Source: Streptomyces liliifuscus (GTDB taxonomy: Bacteria > Actinomycetota > Actinomycetes > Streptomycetales > Streptomycetaceae). From it: a stretch of 64,000 nucleotides of DNA. Below the pieces are notes generated by a model that did not search any database, was not told the DNA's origin, and was given only the letters and a program-made list of their open reading frames with translations. The DNA lies in assembly GCF_016598615.1 (NCBI RefSeq), contig NZ_CP066831.1, forward strand, positions 5,642,001-5,706,000, read 5' to 3'. Shown in pieces: positions 9,648 through 17,987 of the stretch (position 1 is the first letter of the stretch; each line of letters starts with the position of its first letter). The position numbers and the translations under genes are program-made.

Positions 9648-10726
9648 GTGGAGGTGCCCGTCTGTGCGAGGAGCTTGCCGGCGGAGTCGTAGGCCTTCAC
9701 GGTGATCTGGCTCAACTGGCGCTTGCCGTCCGTGAGTTGGGTGTCGGCGAACCAGACGGACCAGCCGGGGCTGCCCGCCAGGGTGAGGATCCGGGCGGTG
9801 AACCTGCCCTCGGGGGTGGTGAGTTCGATGCGGGACGGTTCGCGGGAGCCCTGGAGGACGCCGGAGTGGAAGACGCGTGTCCCCGAGCCGGGTTCCGACT
9901 CCAGGGTGATGCCGGTGCCCGATCCCTCGCCGGCCGGCCGGAACCGGCTTTGCCCCTTCGGCGTCGACCAGTGCTTGCCGTCCTTGGTGAGCCAGACCTC
10001 GACACCAGGTCCGGCGGAGACCCGCTCACCGGCGGTCACGACCCGAACGGCCGTCCTGGAGAAGGGAGTTGTGTCCCCACCGCCGCCGGAGCCCGTGCCG
10101 CGCACGGCACCCAGGACCAGCGGCACGAGCAGCAGGGCGCAGACGGTGGTCAGCACGGCCGTCGTACGGCGGCGGCTCCGCCGACGGGTGCGGCCCGCCT
10201 CCTCGACGGCCGGGAGAACGGCCGGCGGGATGCCGGGGACCGGGGCGGGGCCGGGCACGGACCGGCCCTCGGCGTACGGCGACTCGCCGTACGCCGGGTG
10301 GGCGCGGAGAGCCTTCAGCGCCCGGCGGCCGTGCGCCTTGACCGCACCGGGCGAGGAGTTGAGCAGCGCGGCGATCTCGCGATGGCCCAGACCGTCCCAG
10401 TGGTGCAGGACGGCGACGGCCCGACGGCGGGGCGGGAGAGCCGCCAACACCTCGGTGAGCGGGTCGAGTCGATCGGCCGCGTACGACTCCGGAGCGCGCC
10501 GGGAGCCGATCAGCGGCCGGGTCCGGCTCCGCAGAAAGCCCCGTACCAGAGCCCGCCGGACGTAGAACTCCGCGTCGTCGCGGGGAGTTCTCCGCCGCGC
10601 GTACACCTCCGCGAGCGCCGCTCTCGCGAGTCTCTCCGCGCGGGCGGAGTTCCCCGTGAGCAGACGGGCCGTACGCGTCAGCCGGGGCCAGTACTCCCCG
10701 GCACGGGCGGTGAATTCGTCGTCCAT
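9644..10726 (-). CDS. ECF sigma factor fused to a transmembrane/extracytoplasmic domain
   Basis: 360 residues from ATG 10726; the longer frame adds only ten residues with no better ribosome site. Residues 1-70 resemble a weak sigma region 2 (EYWPRLTRTARLLTGNSARA). Residues 90-142 are a good region 4 (LPPRRRAVAVLHHWDGLGHR, EIAALLNSSPGAVKAHGRRA). A basic stretch and one membrane helix (189-208, TAVLTTVCALLLVPLVLGAV) lead to an external domain of about 150 residues. This domain has GPGVEVWLTKDGKHWSTP and PGWSVWFADTQLTDGKRQL. ECF proteins with C-terminal membrane domains probably carry their own sensor or anti-sigma module. ATGA overlap with the PBP gene implies coupled expression. Alternatively it is a non-sigma, DNA-binding membrane protein, as region 2 is poor. 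Confidence 0.8.
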
Positions 10727-10807
10727 GGTCAGTCGAGCGCGCTGTCCGCGCGCCACTCCCTCCGGCTCAGCCCTGCGTGGTGCTTGTGCTTCGATGTACG
10801 CGGCGTC

Positions 10808-10834
10808 CGTAACCTCCGTGCCGTCTGAGACGTC
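10808..10834 (+). promoter_or_regulatory. Candidate ECF-type promoter
   Basis: CGTAAC at 10808-10813 and CGTC at 10831-10834 are separated by 17 bp, a typical ECF -35/-10 pattern (AAC ... CGTC). It lies about 110 bp before the ECF gene at 10945. It could be autoregulatory or used by the divergent fusion. Based on pattern matching only. Confidence 0.35.
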
Positions 10835-10944
10835 TGTGACGTACGGGACCTGTACGCACGGAGGAGGCAGCCGGGTTGCACGGGCATCCGAAGTCAGCGA
10901 CGAGGACGACTGCGACGAAAACGGCAGGGGGTGGGGCAGGAGGT

Positions 10945-11454
10945 ATGACCGAGGAGGAGTTCGACGGGTTCTACGCCGCGGCGTTCCCCCGGCTGACCGG
11001 GCAGCTCTACGCCTTCACCGGGGACCACGGCGAGGCGCAGGACGTCGTCCAGGAGGCGTTCGTCCGCGCCTGGGACCGGCGGCGGGAGTTCCTCGCCGAG
11101 GGGGCGCCCGAGGCATGGGTCCGTACGGTCGCGATGCGGCTCGCGGTGAGCCGGTGGCGGCGGGCGCGGCGCTGGCTGGAACTGGTGCGCCGCAATCCGC
11201 CGCCCGAGCACACACCCGGTCCCGGACCCGAACGGACCGCGCTCGTGGGGGCGTTGAAGGAACTGCCGGAGGCGCAGCGGATGGCTGTCGTTCTGCACCA
11301 TCTGTGCGACTTGAGTGTCGAGCAGGTAGCCTCCGAGACCGGTGCGCCCGTGGGGACGGTCAAGGCCCGGCTGTCCCGCGGCCGGGCGGCGCTGGCGCGG
11401 CGGCTCGGCGAGGCCGACGAACTGGGTGAGAGGGAGGACGACCGTGTCCGATGA
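10945..11454 (+). CDS. ECF RNA polymerase sigma factor (SigE-like group)
   Basis: 169 residues; ATG 10945 with a strong AGGAGG four bases upstream. Region 2 is at about 5-70: FYAAAFPRLTGQLYAFTGDH, then AQDVVQEAFVRAWDRR and VRTVAMRLAVSRWRR. Region 4 is at about 100-155: LPEAQRMAVVLHHLCDLSVE and GAPVGTVKARLSRGRAALA. The length is normal for a compact ECF factor. It overlaps by 11 nt with a gene for a single-pass membrane protein carrying an L,D-transpeptidase-like outer domain, which sits where an anti-sigma factor usually does. It diverges from the ECF-fusion/PBP/phosphatase operon, so both units probably respond to the cell envelope. Confidence 0.93.
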   Translation: MTEEEFDGFYAAAFPRLTGQLYAFTGDHGEAQDVVQEAFVRAWDRRREFLAEGAPEAWVRTVAMRLAVSRWRRARRWLELVRRNPPPEHTPGPGPERTALVGALKELPEAQRMAVVLHHLCDLSVEQVASETGAPVGTVKARLSRGRAALARRLGEADELGEREDDRVR

Positions 11455-12259
11455 GCTCACGCCCGGCGCCACGCACGGATTCGACGGCCCCGACGCCGGT
11501 TCCGGTGGTACCGAACTGGCCACCGCGCTGCGCGAGTTGGCCCACGACCACGAGACGCCCATAGCGGTTCCCGGCACGGAGATCCGTCGTCGCGCGGGGC
11601 GTCGCAGGCGCCGGCGGCAGGTCTCGTTCGCCGCGGCCGGCGCCACGGCCGCCGGGGCCCTCGCCCTGGTCCTGACCGTGGCCCTCACGGGTGGGCGGGA
11701 CGCCGGGACGACACCGCCCGCCGCGAGCTACACCGCGCCCACCCCGCCGGCCACCGCGGAGGCCCCTGCCCAGGCCAGTCCGGCGGCCGTCGCCGCCACC
11801 GTCGATCTCGGCCGGCGTGAGATGTCCGTCGAGGGGCGGACCCTGCCCATCTCCTCCGGGTCGCTCAAGACACCGACACCGACCGGCCTGATGACCGTGA
11901 CCGCCAAGTACCAGGCGGCGACGGTGCCCGGCGACTCGGCCGGCTGGAACGGGTACGACGTCAAGGCGACCTGGGTGATGAGGCTGCGCGCCCCCGACGA
12001 CCGTACGAACTACCTCCTCGCCCTCACCTGGGACGAGAAGGCGCCCGGCAACTACGACCGCACCGGCGGGGTGATCGGCCTGCGGCGCGCCGACGCGATG
12101 TGGCTGTACGAGGCGCTGAAGCCGGGATCGGTGGTGGCGGTGGTGGGGGCGGCCCCGGAGGAGACGTCCGGAGGGACGGGTACGGGGGCCTTGGAGACGG
12201 CACCGACAGGGGCGGGCGCCTTGGAGGCGACCCCGACCGCGCCTGTCGGCACGCCCTGA
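11444..12259 (+). CDS. Membrane protein with L,D-transpeptidase-like outer domain lacking the catalytic Cys
   Basis: 271 residues from GTG 11444 (GGGAGG upstream). Residues 1-58 are cytoplasmic and end in RRRAGRRRRRR. A membrane helix spans about 60-82, then a Pro/Ala/Thr linker to 115. Residues 118-236 look like a YkuD (L,D-transpeptidase) fold: VDLGRREMSVEGRTLPISSG, TPTPTGLMTVTAKY, and ADAMWLYEALKPGSVVAVVG. In active enzymes the last segment is preceded by SHGCIRL; here it is RTGGVIGL, and the upstream His-Gly is absent. So it is probably a non-catalytic peptidoglycan-binding sensor. Its place directly after the ECF gene suggests anti-sigma or sensor duty, although no ZAS motif is seen in the short cytoplasmic part. 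Confidence 0.72.
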   Translation: MSDELTPGATHGFDGPDAGSGGTELATALRELAHDHETPIAVPGTEIRRRAGRRRRRRQVSFAAAGATAAGALALVLTVALTGGRDAGTTPPAASYTAPTPPATAEAPAQASPAAVAATVDLGRREMSVEGRTLPISSGSLKTPTPTGLMTVTAKYQAATVPGDSAGWNGYDVKATWVMRLRAPDDRTNYLLALTWDEKAPGNYDRTGGVIGLRRADAMWLYEALKPGSVVAVVGAAPEETSGGTGTGALETAPTGAGALEATPTAPVGTP

Positions 12260-12319
12260 GGCCCGCGGGCTTTTCCTGTTGCCGGTCGTATGCGGGGCAA
12301 GACCTGGTCCGCCCTTTAC

Positions 12320-12334
12320 TGCGCATTAGTTGCA
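12320..12334. promoter_or_regulatory. Nur (nickel uptake regulator)-like box
   Basis: TGCGCATTAGTTGCA fits the published Nur pattern TGCaa-N5-ttGCA with TGC and GCA at the right spacing, and CTGC/GCAG flanks extend the dyad. It lies 65 bp before a nickel/cobalt permease gene, as expected for nickel-dependent repression. Confidence 0.6.
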
Positions 12335-12398
12335 GGTGCGGTGGTCACGCGGTGAGGGTGGGGAGGCAGTTCCACCGGACGTAAGGCAAGGCGAACCC

Positions 12399-13505
12399 AT
12401 GACCACCCTCTCCTCCTGGCGTGCCTCCCTGAACCGGGAGGAGTGGGTCCGGGTCGGCGGGATGGCCGCCTTCATCGTGGCGCTGCATGTCATCGGCTGG
12501 TTCACGCTCGTCGCGGTCGTGGCGCCCGAGCACTACAGCATCGGCACGAAGTCCTTCGGGATCGGCATCGGCGTCACCGCGTACACGCTGGGCATGCGGC
12601 ACGCCTTCGACGCGGACCACATCGCCGCGATCGACAACACCACCCGCAAGCTGATGGCCGAGGGGCAGCGGCCGCTGTCGGTCGGGTTCTGGTTCTCGCT
12701 CGGGCACTCCAGCGTCGTGTTCGTGCTCGCGTTCCTGCTGTCGCTGGGCGTGAAGGCGGTCGCCGGGCCGGTACGGGACGACGGTTCCACCCTGCACAGC
12801 GTCACGGGGCTCATCGGCACGACGGTCTCCGGGGTCTTCCTGTACGTCATCGCCGCCGTCAACCTCGTCGTCCTCGCCGGGATCTGGAAGGTCTTCCGGC
12901 AGATGCGGCACGGGCACTTCGACGAGGCGGCGCTGGAGGACCGGCTGAACAACCGCGGTTTCATGAACAGGCTGCTGGGCCGCGTCATGAGGTCGATCAC
13001 CAAGCCGTGGCAGATGTACCCGCTGGGGCTGCTGTTCGGGCTCGGCTTCGACACCGCCACGGAGGTCGCGCTGCTGGTGCTCGCCGGATCCGGGGCCGCC
13101 TCCGGACTGCCGTGGTACGCGATCCTGTGCCTGCCCGTGCTGTTCGCGGCGGGCATGTCGCTGCTCGACACGATCGACGGGTCGTTCATGAACTTCGCGT
13201 ACGGCTGGGCGTTCTCCAAGCCCGTACGGAAGGTCTACTACAACCTCACCGTCACGGGTCTGTCGGTCGCGGTCGCGCTCCTCATCGGGACCGTGGAACT
13301 CCTCGGGCTGCTCGCCGAACGGTTCTCCCTGCACGGCGTGTTCTGGGAGTGGGTGGCCGGCATCGACCTGAACGTCGTCGGGTTCGCGATCGTCGGGCTC
13401 TTCGTCGCCACCTGGGCACTCGCGCTGGTGGTGTGGCGGGTCGGCCGGATCGAGGAGAAGTGGACGGCGGGGCTGCGCCCGCCGACGGAACAGCCGGCCG
13501 AGTGA
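12399..13505 (+). CDS. HoxN/NixA-family nickel/cobalt permease
   Basis: 368 residues from ATG 12399. The family signatures are present: HAFDADHIAAIDNTTRK in the second helix, LGHSSVVFVLAFLLSLG in the next, LGFDTATEVALLVLAG and LFAAGMSLLDTIDGSFM. About eight membrane helices are predicted by eye. HoxN/HupN/NixA proteins are secondary, high-affinity Ni2+ or Co2+ importers in the cytoplasmic membrane that supply urease, hydrogenase, Ni-SOD or cobalamin. A Nur-like dyad in front of the gene points to nickel rather than cobalt. It appears monocistronic; the downstream gene is convergent. Confidence 0.93.
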   Translation: MTTLSSWRASLNREEWVRVGGMAAFIVALHVIGWFTLVAVVAPEHYSIGTKSFGIGIGVTAYTLGMRHAFDADHIAAIDNTTRKLMAEGQRPLSVGFWFSLGHSSVVFVLAFLLSLGVKAVAGPVRDDGSTLHSVTGLIGTTVSGVFLYVIAAVNLVVLAGIWKVFRQMRHGHFDEAALEDRLNNRGFMNRLLGRVMRSITKPWQMYPLGLLFGLGFDTATEVALLVLAGSGAASGLPWYAILCLPVLFAAGMSLLDTIDGSFMNFAYGWAFSKPVRKVYYNLTVTGLSVAVALLIGTVELLGLLAERFSLHGVFWEWVAGIDLNVVGFAIVGLFVATWALALVVWRVGRIEEKWTAGLRPPTEQPAE

Positions 13506-13513
13506 GCGGCCGG

Positions 13514-13939
13514 TCAGTGGGCGTGCGGCATGAGGCGGTCCACCATGCGGCGGGCCGCTCCCGGGCGCGGTCCGGGGACCACCGGTGGCCGCTCCCAGTC
13601 GCACGGTGGTGAGGGACGGCGGGGCGTGACCGCGCCGTGCTCCTTCAGCGCGACGCTCACGAGGCCCAGCAGCAGCTGGACGTCGGCGTCGCAGTCGAGG
13701 AGCACGGTGATCCAGGAGGCGCCGGGGCGGACCCTGATCGCGCTGGCGTGCGCGAGCTGGGGCAGCAGGCGTTCGACAGCCGTGCGGGTGAGGTAGAGGT
13801 CGGCGGAGTCGTCGGAGTGGAAGTGGACGATCTCGTGTCCCGCCGAAGCGAAGGCATGCCCAACGGTGCACCGGGGCGGGCCACTTACCAGGTTCGGCCA
13901 GGTCTCCAGAAGAGCCATGGCGCGATGGGCCGCGGTCAT
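13514..13939 (-). CDS. Luciferase-like DUF5519 family protein
   Basis: 141 residues from ATG 13939 (MTAAHRAMALLETWPNL); a slightly longer frame exists without a better start. The segment GHEIVHFHSDDSADLYLTRT, followed by RVRPGASWITVLLDCDADVQ and LLLGLVSVALKEH, matches the small 'luciferase family' proteins of actinomycetes (DUF5519), which bear no catalytic resemblance to luciferases. The function is unknown. The C-terminal 30 residues are Pro/Arg-rich. It converges on the nickel permease with an 8-bp gap. Confidence 0.7.
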   Translation of the reverse strand: MTAAHRAMALLETWPNLVSGPPRCTVGHAFASAGHEIVHFHSDDSADLYLTRTAVERLLPQLAHASAIRVRPGASWITVLLDCDADVQLLLGLVSVALKEHGAVTPRRPSPPCDWERPPVVPGPRPGAARRMVDRLMPHAH

Positions 13940-14146
13940 AACCCCATCCTCGCGCACGCTTCACCTGAAGGACCACCCCCAGCCACTTGCGACTACTCCC
14001 CCCGCACGCTCGGTCACCCGATGACCTGGGCCTGGGGCGGAATGAGCCAAAGGCGATGAGTTTCCGGGCAGGGGGCGGTCCTCACCGGAGAAGGTCCTGC
14101 GTAGAACGAGCCCGCGGAGAAAGAGTCCGCGGAGAAGGAGGCCCCC

Positions 14147-14551
14147 ATGAAGGACGACCAAGAGCTGATCCGGGAGCTGATCGAGAGGTGGGCGGCGGCG
14201 GTTCACGCCGGTGACCTGGACACGGTCCTGGCCGACCACACCGAGGACATCGTGATGTTCGACGTGCCGCCCCCGCAGGACGGCGTCCGTGGCCTGGACG
14301 CGTACCGCGCGACCTGGCCGCCGTTCTTCGAGTGGCAGGCCAAGGGCGCCCGCTTCGACATCGTCTCCCTGGACGTCACCGCGGGCGCGGACGTCGCCTT
14401 CGCCCACGCCCTGCTGCGCTGCGGCACCCCGGAGGAACTGGCCGCCGCGCCCGGCACCCGCCTGCGCCTCACCCTCGGCCTGCGCAAGGAGAACGGCCGC
14501 TGGACCGTGGCGCACGAGCACCACTCGTTCCCGCTGGGGGACGAGCAGTAG
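14147..14551 (+). CDS. SnoaL/DUF4440-type NTF2-fold protein
   Basis: 134 residues from ATG 14147 with AAGGAGG just upstream. LIRELIERWAAAVHAGDLDT, then VLADHTEDIVMFDVPPP, is the N-terminal helix and first strand of SnoaL-like/YybH-type alpha+beta barrels. WTVAHEHHSFPL is their usual last strand. Members include steroid-isomerase-like and polyketide cyclase-like enzymes as well as non-enzymatic proteins. The real substrate cannot be told. A direct repeat CCGCGGAGAA lies twice between 14118 and 14142 in the 5' region. Confidence 0.8.
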   Translation: MKDDQELIRELIERWAAAVHAGDLDTVLADHTEDIVMFDVPPPQDGVRGLDAYRATWPPFFEWQAKGARFDIVSLDVTAGADVAFAHALLRCGTPEELAAAPGTRLRLTLGLRKENGRWTVAHEHHSFPLGDEQ

Positions 14552-14696
14552 CGCCGGGCGGGGACCCGCACACCGTCCCGGTGCGCCCCGCCGCCGCGCG
14601 TCAGCGACCGACTCGTCCAGAAAGCTGGTGGTATGGCTGTCCGGGTGCGTCGACGGGCGCACCGGTGTACGGGCAGAGCGCGGCGGAGGTGGGTTG

Positions 14697-15926
14697 GTGG
14701 AGCGGCCTGGTGAGGAGGTGCCGGCACCGGTCGGGTTGGTCGAGGAGGCCGTCGAGTCGATCGGGACCACTCTCGACGAGCGGACCACCTGCGCCGAACT
14801 CGTCGGATTCCTGGGGCGGCACGGCTGCGAGGCCGTCGCCGTCGACCTGCTGGGCGAGGACGTACCGGCGACGCGGCCCGCCGGCGACCCGGCGCTCACC
14901 CGGGTCGCCACGGTGGGTCCGCCGGAGCTGCTGGCGGCCCACGACGGAGAGCCGTCCCTGACCGTACGGGCCCTGGACGAGGGGCACCCGATCACCACGA
15001 CGGACGATGTGTCGTCCGGAGTGCCCCGCCGCTCGATCTCGGTGCCGATGCTCGCGCACGGCCGCCTGTACGGGGTGCTGCTCGCGGTCCGCACCGGTCG
15101 CCCCTTCGCCGACCACGAGACCGCCGCGATGCACTACGCGGCTCGCCTCGCCGCCGTCCACATCGGACACGCCCGCCGCCACACCGCCGTCCACAGCACC
15201 GCGATGAAGCTCCAGCGCGCCCTCCTCGCCGAGCCCGGCCGCCCGCATCCGAACCTCGACCTCGCCACCCGCTATCTGCCCGTCGGCGGCGGCACCCTCG
15301 TCGGCGGCGACTGGTTCGAGACCGTACGGCTGCACTACGGCCGCACCCTGCTGGTCATGGGCGACGTCATGGGGCACGGCCTGGACGCCGCGGTCGACAT
15401 GAACGCGTACCGCTCGATGCTCCGGTACGTCGCCTCCGCCGATCTGCCCCCGCACCGCGTGCTGCGCCAGCTCGACGCCGCCGTCTCCGAGGACGGCACG
15501 CGCCGGCCGGCCACCTGTCTGCTCGCCCGTGTCGACCCGGCCCGCGGGACGGCCGCGCTCGCCAGCGCGGGCCATCTGCCTCCGGCCGTGTTCGCGGGCG
15601 ACGGCACCGGGACCCTGATCGACGTGCCCGTGGGACCCCCGCTCGGCACCGGCGTCGGCGGCTACGAGCTGGGCACCCATGAACTCGCCGCGGACGAGAC
15701 CCTGTTGATGTTCACGGACGGCCTGGTCGAGCGGCGCGAGGAGGACATCGACGCCTCCCTGGCCCGGCTGGCCGCCCTCCGGCTGCGCCCGGACGCCGAC
15801 ATCGAATCCTTCCTGGAACAGGTCCTCGACCGCCTCGACGCCCACCGGGCCCAGGACGACGTCGCGATCCTGGCCGCGCGGATCCGCCCGCGGAGAGCAC
15901 GACAGCGCCCCGAGCCGGGCCGCTGA
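14697..15926 (+). CDS. GAF-SpoIIE-type PP2C phosphatase
   Basis: 409 residues from GTG 14697, seven bases after GGAGGT. Residues about 15-165 form a GAF-like sensor (TTCAELVGFLGRHGCEAVAV; PRRSISVPMLAHGRLYGVLL). Residues about 185-405 are the SpoIIE/RsbU phosphatase with GGDWFETV, VMGDVMGHGLDAA, FTDGLVERREED and QDDVAILAARI. All metal-binding Asp positions are kept. The likely role is Ser/Thr dephosphorylation of an anti-anti-sigma protein in response to a ligand bound by GAF. No anti-sigma or antagonist gene is adjacent, so its partner is elsewhere. Second of three such phosphatases in this window. Confidence 0.9.
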   Translation: MERPGEEVPAPVGLVEEAVESIGTTLDERTTCAELVGFLGRHGCEAVAVDLLGEDVPATRPAGDPALTRVATVGPPELLAAHDGEPSLTVRALDEGHPITTTDDVSSGVPRRSISVPMLAHGRLYGVLLAVRTGRPFADHETAAMHYAARLAAVHIGHARRHTAVHSTAMKLQRALLAEPGRPHPNLDLATRYLPVGGGTLVGGDWFETVRLHYGRTLLVMGDVMGHGLDAAVDMNAYRSMLRYVASADLPPHRVLRQLDAAVSEDGTRRPATCLLARVDPARGTAALASAGHLPPAVFAGDGTGTLIDVPVGPPLGTGVGGYELGTHELAADETLLMFTDGLVERREEDIDASLARLAALRLRPDADIESFLEQVLDRLDAHRAQDDVAILAARIRPRRARQRPEPGR

Positions 15927-15932
15927 GCGGAA

Positions 15933-16766
15933 TCACTCCGTCGGGAACCGGAACAGGTTGAAGCGGTATGCCTCGATGTCGCGGCGGCGGATCGTGGCCA
16001 TGACGCGGAGCAGGAGGCGGTAGGGGAAGGAGAGCTGGCGTGCGACCGGGGTGGGCAGCTGGGCCAGGGTGCGGGAGTCCGTCAGGCCGAGGCCGGGCTG
16101 CCAGTGTTCGAGAGCGTGAGGGTCGTCGCAGCTCCAGCGCATCCGGGCCGCCACCTTGGCGAGCACGTCATGGCTGTCCTGGCTGTCGACCATGTGGGAC
16201 GCCGCGGTCTCCAGGGCGAGCAGGGCCCCGGGCAGCCGCTCGGCGATCTGCCGGAAGACCGAGCGGACCAGCTCCTCCTCCAGATAGATCAACACCGCCT
16301 CGGCGGCCAGGAAGTACGGTCCGGGGCTGCTGCGCCGCACCTCCTCCATCCACTCCGGGTCGGTGACCGAGGCGGCGATCATGCGCCGGCGGTCCGTGTC
16401 CTCGAAGAAGCCCCGCCGCAGCGCGATCACATCGGGCAGGTCGAGGTCGAACCAGTGCACCGTGCCGTTGTCGAGCCGCTCGAACCGGGTGTTGAGGCCC
16501 GTGCCGATCTCCACGACCGTGCCCGAGGGATGCCGCTCCAGGAAGTCCCGTACCCACAGGTCGAAGAGCAGTGTGCGCAGGTTCGCCCCGAGCAGGCTCT
16601 TCGCGCCGTCGAAACGGGAGAAGTCGTAGTCCAGCGCGTCGACCATCTCCACGGCCCGCGGATCCCTGAGCATGCCGCGCGGTTTACGCGTCTCGACCGC
16701 ACGGGCGTAGAGGGGGATGAGCAACGTCTCCTGGACGTCGCCGAGTCGTGGCGTGCGCTTGTCCAT
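15933..16766 (-). CDS. LCMT-type SAM-dependent O-methyltransferase
   Basis: 277 residues from ATG 16766 with GGGAGCAG upstream. VVEIGTGLNTRFERLDNG is the SAM motif I of the leucine carboxyl methyltransferase-like family (TcmP/Ppm1 type). VHWFDLDLPDVIALRRGFFE holds the acidic motif II and YFLAAEAVLIYLEEE the post-motif strand. TcmP-like members methylate carboxyl groups of polyketides, while many homologues in Streptomyces have no known substrate. It is not embedded in a biosynthetic cluster here. Confidence 0.88.
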   Translation of the reverse strand: MDKRTPRLGDVQETLLIPLYARAVETRKPRGMLRDPRAVEMVDALDYDFSRFDGAKSLLGANLRTLLFDLWVRDFLERHPSGTVVEIGTGLNTRFERLDNGTVHWFDLDLPDVIALRRGFFEDTDRRRMIAASVTDPEWMEEVRRSSPGPYFLAAEAVLIYLEEELVRSVFRQIAERLPGALLALETAASHMVDSQDSHDVLAKVAARMRWSCDDPHALEHWQPGLGLTDSRTLAQLPTPVARQLSFPYRLLLRVMATIRRRDIEAYRFNLFRFPTE

Positions 16767-16797
16767 GACCGGCTGCTCCCTTCCCAGGGGGTTCTAC

Positions 16798-16853
16798 GGA
16801 GTGCTGCGAGGTGCTGCGGGGGTACTGGGGCGTACTGCGAAGTGCTGCGCGTG
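16798..16853. repeat. Short direct repeats (GTGCTGCG / GTACTGCG)
   Basis: Four to five imperfect copies of RGTGCTGCG-type units separate the methyltransferase start from the end of the binding-protein gene. No coding or clear regulatory meaning is visible. Confidence 0.45.
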
Positions 16854-16854
16854 C

Positions 16855-17907
16855 TTACGTGTCCAGCCGCTTCGACTTCTTCACCGCCGCCGCGAGCTGT
16901 TCGATCACCGGGGCGAAACCGGCGTAGCTGAACCGCTCCTCCATCGACCAGGGTGTGGTCTGCCCCGCCTTCACCGCGGGCAGTTGCCGCCAGGTGGGCT
17001 TCTTGGCCAGTTCCTCGGGAGGGAGGGCGGTGGAGCGGTTGTCGATCAGGATGAGGTCGGCGTGGTGCTTGTCGGCGTTCTCCCAGCTGAGGAACTCCCA
17101 GAAGCCCCACTCGTCGGACTTCTTCCCCTCGACGAACTCCACGCCCAGGTCCTTGAAGTAGTTGAGATCGCTGTACGAGTCGGGGACGGCCACGTACATC
17201 TGGTCGGCGTCCCCCGTCATCGCCATGACCTTCAGACCGCCGCTCGCACCGGCCGCCTTGCGGAGGGTCTCGGACGCCCTGTCGAAGCGGGCCTTCGCGT
17301 CGGTGACCTTCTTGGCGCCCAGGTCCGCACCGAGGGACTCGGCGAGTTCGGCGGTCCTGCGCAGGGGGTCGAGGAGCGAGGTGCGGGCGATGCTGATGCC
17401 GACCGAGGGCGCGAGGGCCTCGATCTTCTTACGGCTCTCCTCGGGGACGTACCAGAGGTCGGGCGCCGGGAACATGTTGCTGATCAGCAGGTCGGGCTTG
17501 AGGGCCGCGTACTTCTCGACGTTGAACTGGCCCCATGCCGTGCCGAGGCTGGTCAGTCTCGACACGTCCATGTCGCCGGCCTGGGGATTGGGCTTTCCGC
17601 CGATCGGCTCGGTGGGGCCGAAGACGCCCTTGCACTCGATGCCGTAGTCGTGGAGTGCCGCGGCCGTGCTCACGAAGGCGACGAGTGTCTTCGGCTCACT
17701 GTCCGTCTTCACCGTCCGCCCGCGGTCGTCCTTGAAGGACCAGGGGCCGCCGCCGCCCGTGCCGTCCCCGGCCGACCGTGCGGACTCGTCGCCGTCGTCG
17801 GAGCCGTCACCGCAGGCGGCGAGCAGGGGACCGAGGGCGAGGGTGCCGCCGGCCACGAGCAGGCGCCGGCGGGAGACACGGTTCGGGACGGAGGGGGCTG
17901 GCTTCAT
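16855..17907 (-). CDS. Iron-siderophore ABC transporter substrate-binding lipoprotein
   Basis: 350 residues from ATG 17907. A twin-arginine-like signal (SRRRLLVAGGTLALG) ends in the lipobox LLAAC, so it is a membrane-anchored lipoprotein. The mature part is a FecB/FhuD-type periplasmic-binding fold with two lobes: LVAFVSTAAALHDYGIECKG, KYAALKPDLLISNMF and GFWEFLSWENADKHHADLIL. An iron box abuts the start codon, so the gene should be repressed by iron through a DmdR/IdeR protein. There is no Shine-Dalgarno sequence, so the mRNA may be leaderless. No permease or ATPase genes are adjacent; it must use a transporter encoded elsewhere. Confidence 0.9.
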   Translation of the reverse strand: MKPAPSVPNRVSRRRLLVAGGTLALGPLLAACGDGSDDGDESARSAGDGTGGGGPWSFKDDRGRTVKTDSEPKTLVAFVSTAAALHDYGIECKGVFGPTEPIGGKPNPQAGDMDVSRLTSLGTAWGQFNVEKYAALKPDLLISNMFPAPDLWYVPEESRKKIEALAPSVGISIARTSLLDPLRRTAELAESLGADLGAKKVTDAKARFDRASETLRKAAGASGGLKVMAMTGDADQMYVAVPDSYSDLNYFKDLGVEFVEGKKSDEWGFWEFLSWENADKHHADLILIDNRSTALPPEELAKKPTWRQLPAVKAGQTTPWSMEERFSYAGFAPVIEQLAAAVKKSKRLDT

Positions 17908-17925
17908 TAGGGAAGGCTAACCTAA
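17907..17925. promoter_or_regulatory. DmdR/IdeR iron box overlapping the start codon
   Basis: TTAGGGAAGGCTAACCTAA matches the consensus TTAGGTTAGGCTAACCTAA at 17 of 19 positions. Its last base on the minus strand is the A of the start codon of the siderophore-binding protein gene. Confidence 0.8.
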
Positions 17926-17987
17926 CTCTCGCCGGATCGGCAGTCCCTGTGCCCTCCGCGGCCGACCCTGGCGGGGGCCCTCGGATC

